Below are positions 44,048 through 53,600 of a stretch of 64,000 bases of DNA, piece by piece. Origin of the DNA: Pyrinomonadaceae bacterium (lineage in GTDB: Bacteria; Acidobacteriota; Blastocatellia; Pyrinomonadales; Pyrinomonadaceae); assembly GCA_019186825.1 (NCBI GenBank), contig JABARP010000018.1, positions 124,735 to 188,734 on the forward strand. Reading direction: 5' to 3'. Within the stretch, counting starts at the first letter, position 1, and each line of letters starts with the position of its first letter. A program made the translations under genes and the position numbers. Under the pieces are notes generated by a model. That model was not told the origin of the DNA, ran no database searches, and saw nothing but the letters and a program-made list of their open reading frames with translations.

Positions 44048-46012
44048 CTAGCTAAGAATTTCACGAACGTCATCTAGTTCGCTAGTGATCTTCATTCGCG
44101 GGAGAGAGGCAAGGAAGTCGCGGCCATAGCCCTTAGTTCTCAAACGCGGATCGAGGATCGCGATAACGCCGCGATCCGATCGGCTGCGGATCAGGCGGCC
44201 AATTCCCTGCTTCAGCGTGATTATTGCCTGCGGAACGCTGTATTCGAAGAACGAGGCTCCACCGCGTTCGTCGATGAACCGAGCGCGTGCTGCAACGAGC
44301 GGATCTGTCGGCACGGCAAACGGAAGCTTATCGATGATCACGCATGAAAGCTGTTCACCTCGAACATCGACGCCTTGCCAGAAGCTTTGTGTCGCGAAAA
44401 GCACGGCATTCGGCGTCGAACGAAATCGCTCGATCAGTCCGGCTTTCGACATCGTGCCCTGCACAAAACACGGGTAGCCGACACGCGAGCTTACGAGCTG
44501 ATAGAGAGAGCTCATAGATGCGTTCGACGTGCAGAGAACAAAGGCTCGCCCGTCGGTCGCGCGCAAGATCTCCGTTATCTCGCGTGCGGCCGCCGTCGCG
44601 TAGTCCGGTGATCGCGGATCGGGCATCGACTTTGGCAAATAGACGATCGCCTGAGTCTCGTGATCGAAGGACGACGGCGCCATGAGCGTCATCGTCCGCG
44701 CGGACGGCAGACCCAAGCGGTCGCGTATGAAGTTGAATCCATCTTTCGTTGCAAGCGTTGCCGATGTCAGGATGCAGGTATTCGTCTTATCGAAGAGCTT
44801 CTCGTTCAACAAGATAGAAACATCTACCGGTGATGCCTGCAGGAACATTCCACGGCCGCGGCGTTCGAGCCAATAGACATAATTCGGATCGTCCTGTCTT
44901 GTAATGAACGAAAGGTCGGCACGTATCTGCTTCAATCGGCGGGCAATGGATTCAGCCTCAACCATCTCGCCTGAGAATGCGTCAACAATAGTTTCGAGGC
45001 GATTCAGGGCATCCGAAAGAGCACCGTTAGCGTCCCCAAACGAGAGCCCGTCGCCGCGTTCGACCGAGATATCCCTCGAGAGCGGGAAACGGCCTTCGAT
45101 TTGCCTTTCAGGCATCAGCCGCTGCCAAAATGATTGTGCGATCGATAGCACTTTGCCAGCAGCCTTTGTTATTGCTGCGGCCGACACTGCATTACTTACC
45201 GGCAGTGCCTCGGCATCGTGAGCTAGTTCTTCGAGCTGGTAGTTTGACGCCTGAACGCCAAAATAGTCTGCTGCGATGTCTTCGAGCAGATGGGCTTCAT
45301 CGAAAATGACGGCCGAATAATCCGGCAAGACCTTGCCGAACTTATTGTCTCGGACGTTTAGGTCCGCAAAAAAGAGATGGTGGTTGACGACGATTATGTC
45401 GGCATTCTCGGCATTACTGCGCACACGCGTAATAAAACACGGCTCAAAGTCGGGGCATTTTTGCCCTAGGCAAGTATCAGCGCGAGCGTTGATGCGGTTC
45501 CAGAACGCGAGATTCTCCGGCAGATCTGTAAGTTCGGCGCGGTCGCCCGTCTTTGTCCCCTCCATCCATTCACGCACGACCCTGAAATGATCGACGTCAT
45601 CGATCCCGTCCAGTATCGGTTGATGTCCGGAATGAGCAATGCGATAAATGCAGGCGTAGTTCGCACGGCCTTTCATATACGCGGCTTTGAATTTTGTAGG
45701 AAGGGCTTCCTGCAGGAACGGGATATCCTTCTCCATCAGCTGCTCCTGCAAATTCTTTGTCCCCGTTGAGATAATTATCCGGCACTTACCCTTGATCGCG
45801 GCGGCGATTGCCGGGACAAGATACGCGAGGGTTTTGCCGGTACCGGTTCCCGCCTCGACTATGAGATGTTTTTTCGCATCGAACGCCTCAGCGATCTTCT
45901 CGGCCATCTCGACCTGGCCTTCGCGATATTCGTAATTCTCGTGAAATTTCGACACAATGCCGCCGGGCGCAAAGACCTTTTCACTGCCGTTCTTGCTGTT
46001 TTCTTCTGCCAT
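44048..46012 (-). CDS. dinG: DinG/XPD-type ATP-dependent DNA helicase
   Basis: A 654-residue superfamily 2 helicase with an iron-sulphur domain. Walker A is VEAGTGTGKTLAYLVPAI, DEAH is VIFDEAHLLED, and the C-terminal motif VI is KQGIGRLIRSRSDRG. FeS cysteines are C-x6-type in YACIYRIAHSG and in TCLGQKCPDFEPC. This matches bacterial DinG/YoaA, which unwind forked, R-loop and damaged DNA. The gene lies between queD and a divergent protease gene. The start at 46012 puts its ATG right at the promoter region of that gene. Confidence 0.93.
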   Translation of the reverse strand: MAEENSKNGSEKVFAPGGIVSKFHENYEYREGQVEMAEKIAEAFDAKKHLIVEAGTGTGKTLAYLVPAIAAAIKGKCRIIISTGTKNLQEQLMEKDIPFLQEALPTKFKAAYMKGRANYACIYRIAHSGHQPILDGIDDVDHFRVVREWMEGTKTGDRAELTDLPENLAFWNRINARADTCLGQKCPDFEPCFITRVRSNAENADIIVVNHHLFFADLNVRDNKFGKVLPDYSAVIFDEAHLLEDIAADYFGVQASNYQLEELAHDAEALPVSNAVSAAAITKAAGKVLSIAQSFWQRLMPERQIEGRFPLSRDISVERGDGLSFGDANGALSDALNRLETIVDAFSGEMVEAESIARRLKQIRADLSFITRQDDPNYVYWLERRGRGMFLQASPVDVSILLNEKLFDKTNTCILTSATLATKDGFNFIRDRLGLPSARTMTLMAPSSFDHETQAIVYLPKSMPDPRSPDYATAAAREITEILRATDGRAFVLCTSNASMSSLYQLVSSRVGYPCFVQGTMSKAGLIERFRSTPNAVLFATQSFWQGVDVRGEQLSCVIIDKLPFAVPTDPLVAARARFIDERGGASFFEYSVPQAIITLKQGIGRLIRSRSDRGVIAILDPRLRTKGYGRDFLASLPRMKITSELDDVREILS

Positions 46013-46021
46013 TGCCGACGG

Positions 46022-46049
46022 TTGACTGCGCCCGATATTCTGCTAAAAT
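46022..46049 (+). promoter_or_regulatory. Promoter of the first M36 protease gene
   Basis: TTGACT (46022-46027) and TAAAAT (46044-46049) are 16 bases apart, and TG stands in the extended -10 position (46041-46042). The transcript would begin near 46056 with a leader of about 170 bases. Confidence 0.65.
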
Positions 46050-46224
46050 TCGATTTTCACGAAGAAGCTTGCCTGATCGCCCGCAAAAGCGGCCGAAAAA
46101 GCGTATTCGATTTCCCGGACAAACTCTTATTTTAACCTTAGCCCGCTCTCGTTTGCTAAGCATAGGGAGCCCATATTTCACGCACATTCTCACGCAACGT
46201 GAGAAAAACAGGAGACAACGTCAG

Positions 46225-49200
46225 ATGTTTTTCGCTTCCGTTTCGCTAAAGGCCAGGCTCCGCCTTTTTGTTTTCGCCATCGCTGCCATTGCGGCATCGG
46301 CCAGCACACTGCTGTATCCGCATTTCGCCGCAAAGGCCGCAAAGGGACTGTTCGTTCAGACCGTCTCGGAGGAAGCATCGCTTCCGAACTACGACATCCG
46401 CACTGATGAAGACGCCGTTGCGAAGATTGAAGCGTACCGCTCGATAGCTGGTTTGTCCGCGCTGAATGTAAAAAAAGAGCGGATCGCCTTCAAGGCGGGC
46501 GAGGCGTCATTGAGAGAGCGGGTGCCGACACTCAAGATCGAATACAACGGCGACATCAAGATCCCGGAGGTTATCGGCCCGGATGTCTCGAAAGGACGCC
46601 ACTTCTTGACGGCACCAAACGCCGTGCGCGACGGAAAAAGAGCTCCGATCCTGATCGGCTTCTTGAAAGAGAACAGTTCGCTGATCGGTGTTTCAGCGGG
46701 CGAGATCGATTCTCTGAAGATCGCGGCGGATTACACCAACCCGGACGGAAACCTGTCATTTGTCGAGCTGAATCAGGAAATAAACGGCGTCCCCGTCTTC
46801 CGCGGCGAGGTAAAGGCCGGGTTCACGAAAGCGGGCGAGATCATTCGCGTTATCAACAACCTTGCCCCCGGGATGGAGAATTCGACGATCTCGCAGGATT
46901 TTGGGGATGCGTTTGAGGCTGTGAAAGCAGGTGCACGGCATATCAATGTAGATCCCTCGACACTCGATCTCAGCGAGAATGCAGCTGAATCAAGTGAACT
47001 GAAGAAAACGTTCGGTACCGGCGATTCGGCAACGACCGCCGAAAAGATGTATTTCCCGACCGAGCCGGGCGTTGCCGTCCCTGCATGGCGAGTGCTGATA
47101 TGGCAGCCGGTGAACGCGTTCTACATCATCGTTGACGCCCACACCGGCACGATGCTCTGGCGAAAGAACATCACTGAAGATCAGACGCAAAGCTCAACGT
47201 ACAGCGTCTATACGAATCCCAACGCAATGATCAACGTTGCGGATAATCCGTTCCCGATGACGCCGGGACCGCTTTCGCCGAACGGCGTGCAGGGAGCCGC
47301 GATCTCTCGCTCGAGCATCTCGCGTATTGGCAACGAGGCCCCGTATTCATTTAACAACAATGGATGGATCACCGACGGAGGCACCGTAACGGACGGCAAC
47401 GCGATTCAAGCCGGACTCGATCGCGACGGCAGCGACGGTGTCGATCCCAACAGCGAGGCTTCGAGCGCGTCGCGGAATTTTGTTTACACATTTTCGCCTT
47501 TCAACCCAAACACGAACACGGGCGATCAGCCGGTTCCGTCCCCACAGACATATCCTGGAAGCGCATATCAGCAAGGCAGCATTACGCAGCTCTTCTACAT
47601 CACGAACTGGTATCACGACGAACTCTATCGTCTTGGTTTCACTGAGCAAGCACGAAATTTCCAGCAAGATAACTTTGGACGAGGCGGAGTTGGGAATGAC
47701 CGGGTTCGGGGCGAAGGACAGGACACTTCCGGCACTAACAACGCGAACTTTTCGACACCAGCCGACGGCGGTCGCGGGCGTATGCAGATGTATCTCTGGA
47801 GCGGTCCGAACCCCGATATCGACGGCAACTTCGATGCCGATGTCGTGATCCACGAATTTTCGCACGGACTTTCGAATCGCCTGCATGGCAATGGCAGCGG
47901 CCTTTCGCTGAATATGTCACGCGGTATGGGCGAAGGCTGGGGTGACTTCTACGGACACAGTCTCCTAAGCGAACCGACGGATCCGATCAACGGCATCTAT
48001 ACGACCGGCTCTTACGACACGTATCTCTCATCAGGTTTCGTGAACAACTATTACTACGGCATTCGCCGTTTCCCGAAGGCGGTCAGAGCGTTCACGGGAG
48101 CGAACGGGAAGCCGCACAATCCGCTCACGTTTGCTGATGCGGACCAAACGCAGCTAAATATCTCGGACGGCGCCTTTCCCCGCGGGCCTTTTGGTTCATC
48201 AACGGCGGATCAGGTTCATAATCTCGGCGAGATCTGGAGCTCGGCCCTTTGGGAAGTTCGTGCGCGGTTCGTTACACGTCTCGGCTGGGAAGTAGGCAAC
48301 CGAAAGACCCTGCAGCTTGTTACCGACGGGATGAAACTTGCACCGCTCGGCCCCACATTCCTAACCGAACGCGATGCGATCATCGCTGCAGCACAAGGCA
48401 GCGCGTTAGCACCTGAAGCAGGTATTGATGCCGTCGATGTTTGGCAAGGGTTTGCTACACGCGGCATCGGGTTTAGTGCGTCTATTCAAAATTCTGGAAC
48501 CGGTAGCGGAACTACTCGAGTGACTGAAGCCTTTGATATACCAAACATCATACAAGCTCCCGCGATGACCATCTCCGACACGTCCGGCAATGGTTCGGGC
48601 GCTCCCGATCCGGGTGAAACGCTGACATTCACGATCCCGCTGACAAATTATGGCGGGGCGGACGCGACGGGCGTTACACTTTCAATCGTCGGTGGCGGTT
48701 CGGCAAGCTACGGAACGATCGCAAACGGTGAAACGGTCAGCCGCGCGATGACCTATACAGTCCCGGCGGAAACTGCCTGCGGCTCGGTCATCACCCTGAC
48801 ATTCAACATTGCGAGCAGCCTCGGAAGCTCCTCCTTTACAAAGCAGATCGCTATCGGACAGCCATCTGCAACGCTCTACGAGAACTTTGACGCGGTCACC
48901 GCGCCGAATTTCCCTGCCGGATGGACGGTCACAAGCGTGCAGGGCGGGCAGCCGTTCACATTGACGACGACAACACCGCATACGGCACCGAACGTCGCCT
49001 TCGCGATAGATCCTGAAACCGGCGGTGGCGGCACGGACCTTACGTCGCCTTCGATCCCGATCACAACGGCGAATTCGACGCTGACGTTCAACCATAAATT
49101 CAACACGGAATCTGGCTGGGACGGCGGCGTTCTCGAGATCAGCATCGGAGGAGGAGCCTTCACCGATATCGAAGCTGCCGGCGGCACGTTCCTCGCGAAC

Positions 49201-50259
49201 GGCTACAACGGAATGCTTCAGGGCGGAACAAATAATCCGATAACCACTCGCCTTGGATGGAGCGGCGATTCGGGCGGCTACATCCTGACGAGTGTACGCC
49301 TTCCGGCTGCGGCCGCCGGGCAATCCGTGCAGTTCAAATGGCGTTTCGGTGCAGATGACAACACCGCGTTTGACGGTTGGTATATCGACACCGTGACCGT
49401 CAACGGAAACACTGTCTGCACACCTGTTGAACAAAATTCCAAGGCACCGGCCGACTTTGACGGCGACGGAAAAACCGATGTCTCTGTTTTCCGGGATCCT
49501 GCGGGTGATTGGTATTTGAACCGCTCGACCGACGGATTCACCGCGATGCACTTCGGTACGCAGGGTGATATTCCGGCTCCGGGTGACTTTGACGGAGACG
49601 GCAAAGCCGACGTAGCGGTCTTCCGTCCGTCAAGCGGCGTCTGGTACATATTCCGCAGCAGCGACAGCCAGTTTGTCGTTCGACAGTTCGGCTTGAATGG
49701 CGACGAGCCGCGAGCGGGAGACTTTGACGGCGACGGAAAGGCCGATCTTGCGGTATTTCGAGGCTCAGAAGGCCGCTGGTATTGGATGAACAGCTCGAAC
49801 GATGCATTCAATGTCGTGAGTTTTGGCCTGAATGGTGATCTGCCACTACTCGGCGACTTCGACGGTGACAACAAGACGGACCTCAGCGTCTTCCGCCCGT
49901 CGAATGGAGTTTGGTATCGGCTGAATTCATCCGACGGGTCGTTCGCCGCGGTCGGATTCGGTCTCGCGACGGATCGACCGGTTCCGGGTGATTACGACGG
50001 AGATGGAAAGGCGGATGTCGCGGTCTGGCGCCCGTCCAACGGCACATGGTACAGCCTCCGGAGCAGCGACGGTCAATATTCCGTCGTTCAGTTCGGTTCG
50101 AATGGCGATGTGCCTGCTCCAGGAGACTATGACGGAGACGGCAAATTTGACCAAGCGGTCTACAGATCGGGATTGTGGTACCTAAACCGTTCAACTGCAG
50201 GTTTTCAGGTAGTCTCGTTCGGTCTTCCCACGGATACTCCGATACCCAGCAAGTACTGA
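46225..50259 (+). CDS. Secreted M36 (fungalysin-type) metalloprotease with FG-GAP-like repeats
   Basis: 1344 residues from the ATG at 46225, after GGAGA at 46211-46215; the longer frame has no signal peptide. An N-terminal signal anchor (LFVFAIAAIAASASTLL) is followed by an FTP/PepSY-type propeptide and an M36 domain with HEFSH at 543-547 and the third ligand region in GMGEGWGDFYGH. A CARDB-like domain and a MAM/choice-of-anchor-J-like domain (NFDAVTAPNFPAGWTV) follow. Six 46-residue repeats of DFDGDGKTD..VFRPS (from about 1076) end the protein. A likely outer-surface or secreted protein-degrading enzyme. Confidence 0.92.
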   Translation: MFFASVSLKARLRLFVFAIAAIAASASTLLYPHFAAKAAKGLFVQTVSEEASLPNYDIRTDEDAVAKIEAYRSIAGLSALNVKKERIAFKAGEASLRERVPTLKIEYNGDIKIPEVIGPDVSKGRHFLTAPNAVRDGKRAPILIGFLKENSSLIGVSAGEIDSLKIAADYTNPDGNLSFVELNQEINGVPVFRGEVKAGFTKAGEIIRVINNLAPGMENSTISQDFGDAFEAVKAGARHINVDPSTLDLSENAAESSELKKTFGTGDSATTAEKMYFPTEPGVAVPAWRVLIWQPVNAFYIIVDAHTGTMLWRKNITEDQTQSSTYSVYTNPNAMINVADNPFPMTPGPLSPNGVQGAAISRSSISRIGNEAPYSFNNNGWITDGGTVTDGNAIQAGLDRDGSDGVDPNSEASSASRNFVYTFSPFNPNTNTGDQPVPSPQTYPGSAYQQGSITQLFYITNWYHDELYRLGFTEQARNFQQDNFGRGGVGNDRVRGEGQDTSGTNNANFSTPADGGRGRMQMYLWSGPNPDIDGNFDADVVIHEFSHGLSNRLHGNGSGLSLNMSRGMGEGWGDFYGHSLLSEPTDPINGIYTTGSYDTYLSSGFVNNYYYGIRRFPKAVRAFTGANGKPHNPLTFADADQTQLNISDGAFPRGPFGSSTADQVHNLGEIWSSALWEVRARFVTRLGWEVGNRKTLQLVTDGMKLAPLGPTFLTERDAIIAAAQGSALAPEAGIDAVDVWQGFATRGIGFSASIQNSGTGSGTTRVTEAFDIPNIIQAPAMTISDTSGNGSGAPDPGETLTFTIPLTNYGGADATGVTLSIVGGGSASYGTIANGETVSRAMTYTVPAETACGSVITLTFNIASSLGSSSFTKQIAIGQPSATLYENFDAVTAPNFPAGWTVTSVQGGQPFTLTTTTPHTAPNVAFAIDPETGGGGTDLTSPSIPITTANSTLTFNHKFNTESGWDGGVLEISIGGGAFTDIEAAGGTFLANGYNGMLQGGTNNPITTRLGWSGDSGGYILTSVRLPAAAAGQSVQFKWRFGADDNTAFDGWYIDTVTVNGNTVCTPVEQNSKAPADFDGDGKTDVSVFRDPAGDWYLNRSTDGFTAMHFGTQGDIPAPGDFDGDGKADVAVFRPSSGVWYIFRSSDSQFVVRQFGLNGDEPRAGDFDGDGKADLAVFRGSEGRWYWMNSSNDAFNVVSFGLNGDLPLLGDFDGDNKTDLSVFRPSNGVWYRLNSSDGSFAAVGFGLATDRPVPGDYDGDGKADVAVWRPSNGTWYSLRSSDGQYSVVQFGSNGDVPAPGDYDGDGKFDQAVYRSGLWYLNRSTAGFQVVSFGLPTDTPIPSKY

Positions 50260-50285
50260 GCGCAGGTCCAACCTGCGTCGATCGA

Positions 50286-50325
50286 GGCCGAAGGTCAACA
50301 TCTTTGTTGGCCTTCGGTCTTTTTT
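50286..50325 (+). terminator. Terminator after the first M36 gene
   Basis: GGCCGAAGGTCAAC (50286-50299) pairs with GTTGGCCTTCGGTC (50306-50319) with a 6-base loop, followed by a T-tract. A smaller GCAGG/CCTGC hairpin lies before it (50262-50277). It closes the first protease gene, so the second is transcribed separately. Confidence 0.88.
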
Positions 50326-50404
50326 GAGGATCCGTCGGCAAGATCAGCGGCATTTGCGCGACAAACCCTGTTCAACACACTTCCGGAATTTGACGTGACT
50401 TTTG

Positions 50405-50433
50405 TTGACCTTAGGACCATTTTCTGCTACAAC
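50405..50433 (+). promoter_or_regulatory. Promoter of the second M36 protease gene
   Basis: TTGACC (50405-50410) and TACAAC (50428-50433) are 17 bases apart. The start of transcription would be near 50440, which gives a leader of about 250 bases to the ATG at 50690. Confidence 0.55.
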
Positions 50434-50689
50434 TAATCCGATAATTTTCGAAAAATTGGTCAGTTTACTGACATTGTTCATTTGGCTCGCGCCCAAAACC
50501 ACGACGGGTTGCCCATTTAGGGCTCAAATATACCCATTTTGAAAGGTCCGAAAAGGACAAGAGTGGTGCGTTTTCTGGCCCTCAAGGTTCATTCAGAAAC
50601 ATTGAGTTTTGCCAACGCTGCTGAATTTTTCGAACGGTCTCAACAACACTCAAAAACGTAAAAGGAAAGCTTTAGGAGGGCTTCAACAA

Positions 50690-53600
50690 ATGCAGAGACG
50701 TTTTTTATGGGATAGGCGTAGCGGAATATTGCTAGGTCTGTTAGTTCTCGGCATCGTGGCGGCTTTGGTCGTCCTGCCGAACTATTTCCACTCGAAGGCC
50801 GGTGTAAAAGCCGGTCTGCTACAGCGGACATCGAGCCTCGACGAAGGTATCCCAAAGATGTGGGATATCCGTGAGTCGAAGGAAGGACAGGCCGAACTTG
50901 CTGCGATCCGTGATCGTGCAGGCAAAGGCGAGGCTCTGGTCTCCAACATCCGCGAAAACTTCAAACGCGGCGAGAATTTGCTCCGCGACAGAATGCCGTC
51001 GGTGAAGATCGAATACAACAATGATATTCGCATCCCCGAGGTTATTTCGCCGGACGTGTACAGCAAGCGCATTGAATGGCTTACCGGCCCTTCGGACGCA
51101 AAGCGTGCTGACATTCTTCGCAATTTCATCAAAGATAATCAGGACCTTGTCGGCGTTTCGTCGCAGCAGGTAGATGACCTTGTCACCGTTGCGGATTACA
51201 CGAACCCGAATGGTGAACTCTCGTTTGCCGATCTCCAGCAGCGGATAAACGGCATCGAAGTATTCCGCGGTGAGATCAAAGCAGGGTTCAGAAAGGATGG
51301 CAGCATCATCCGCATTATCAATAACTTGGCTCCGGGTCTTGACTACGGTTCGCTTTCGACCGAATTCGGTGATCCTGCCGCGGCGGTGCGTTTTGCAGCT
51401 CAGCACATTCGCCACGATCTCCGTCCGGAAGAAAAGGTCCGCAACGATTCGGCCTCTGACGCCAACCGCGTGGTCTTTGGTCAGGGCGACTGGGCAACGA
51501 CTGCAGAGAAAATGTACTTCCCGACGGAGCCCGGCGTTGCCGTTCCCGCCTGGCGCGTACTTATTTGGCAGCCCGTCAATGCGTATTACGTGATCGTTGA
51601 CGCAGCGAGCGGCACAGTGCTTTGGCACAAAAATATCACCGATGACGATGGTACCGTTTCGGCGACCTACGACATCTACGGATTCCCAGCTACTTGGGCA
51701 CAGATCGGAAGCTCACCTGCACCGCTTGCTCCGGGACCAAATGATCCGGCGCTTGGAACGCAGGGCGCGATGATGGCCCGCAACCAGGTCACTTTCATCG
51801 GTAACGAAGGACCTAATAGCTTCAACCAAAACGGTTGGATCAATGATGCCGACAATAAACTCGACGGCAACGCCCTCGAGGCCGGTATCGATCGCGACGG
51901 CACGAATGGTGTTGACCCTGCGTCGATTCCCGTCGGTAGCCCGAATCGCGTGTTCACCTCCACCTGGAACCCGCCGCCGGGAAATCCGGCACCTGGCGAC
52001 GACCCGCTGACAGCTCAGGCACAGCGCGGTGCGGTCATCCAGATGTTCTACGTGATGAACCGTTATCACGATGAACTCTATAAGCTCGGATTCAACGAAG
52101 CGGCCCGCAACTTCCAGAATGTGAACTTTACAGGACAAGGCGTTGGCAACGACCGTGTATCAGCCGAAGGCCAGGATTCTTCGGGAACGAACAATGCTAA
52201 CTTCGCAACCCCAGCAGATGGCGGACGTGGACGTATGCAGATGTTCCTGTGGACCGGCCCGACGCCGGATCGTGATGGCACAACCGACGCTGACGTCATC
52301 ATTCACGAAGTTACCCACGGTACCTCGAACCGCCTGCACGGCAACGGCAGCGGCCTTGGCAACCAGGGCGGTATGATGGGTGAAGGCTGGGGCGACTTCT
52401 ACGCACACGTAATGACGTCGAAACCGAGCGATCCCGCAAACGGTGTATATAGCGAAGGCGGTTATGCCACCTATATGATCGGCGGCAATAACTTCACTGC
52501 TAACTATTTCTACGGCATTCGCCGCTTCCCGACTGCTATCATGGCATTCACAGGCGGCCCGCAGAATAAACCGTACAACCCGCTGACCTTTGGTCACATC
52601 AACGCCGGTTGCGACACGACACTCGGAACGCCTTCGACGGCGGTTTCCAGTGCTTTCCCTCGTAGCCCTGTCATTGCAACATCGGGAAGCTGTTCGCAGG
52701 TCCACAACGCAGGTGAGATCTGGAAATCCGCTCTTTGGGAGGTCCGGACGCTCTACGTCAATCGTCGTGGTTTCTCGGACGGTTCACGTGCGGTCCTGCA
52801 GGCTGTTACGGATGGTATGAAGCTCACGCCGATCAACCCGACGATGCTTCAGGAACGCGACGGCATCATCGCGGCTGCAGCCGCATTGCCCGTTGCTCAG
52901 ACCGCATCGGCAGATGCCTCTGATGTTCGCGAAGGATTCCGTATCCGTGGTATGGGCTGGTCCGCCAGTGTTCAGTCCGCCTCTTCGGTTACTGAAGCGT
53001 TTGACTCGCCGAATGCATCGCTTTCCACCTTTGCGGTCTCTGATGCTTCCGGCAACGGCAGTGGTTTCCCAGATCCGGGCGAGAATGTTCAGCTTGCGAT
53101 CGGTGTCATCAACCCGAACACCGGAGCACCTATCACCAATGTTACGGTCAGCGTCAACGGCGGTGCTCCCGTCAGCTACGGAACGATCAACGATGGACAG
53201 ACGGTAACCAATAACATTCCGTACACTGTCGATTCGAACGCAGCCTGCGGAAGCAGTGTTTCCGTGAGTATCGTTGTATCAAGCGATCTCGGCGCACAGC
53301 CGGCGGTTGTCCGAAGCTTCGTGCTTGGCCAGCCGGTCGGTATCGTCGAGAACTTCGACGGCGTTACCGCCCCGAACCTGCCTACAGGTTGGACGAATAC
53401 GCAGGATGTCGGAACGCTCATCAACTGGACAACGACGGCAACGGGTCCTGATACCGCTCCGAACTCAGCGTTCGCGAACGATCCTTCAGGCGTGAACATG
53501 GCTTCGCTCGAAACGCCTTCGATCCCGATCACATCACCATCCGCTCAGATCAAGTTCCGCAACAAATACATTACGGAAAATACTTTTGACGGTGCCGTGC

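Larger units (their letters stand above)
50260..50689. other. Intergenic region between the two M36 genes
   Basis: 430 bases. It holds the terminator at 50286-50325, the promoter at 50405-50433, an inverted repeat GTCAG-TTTA-CTGAC at 50459-50472 that could be an operator, and TAGGAGGG at about 50673-50680 just before the start of the next gene. The predicted leader is long (about 250 bases) but contains no riboswitch I recognise. Confidence 0.55.

Noticed and set aside
46012..46224. Extended N-terminus of the first M36 protease
   Set aside because: The extension starts at TTG, crosses the promoter and hides the signal sequence; the ATG at 46225 follows a Shine-Dalgarno site.
48682..49551. 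289-codon minus-strand frame inside the first M36 protease
   Set aside because: Antisense shadow of a long coding gene; no domain features.
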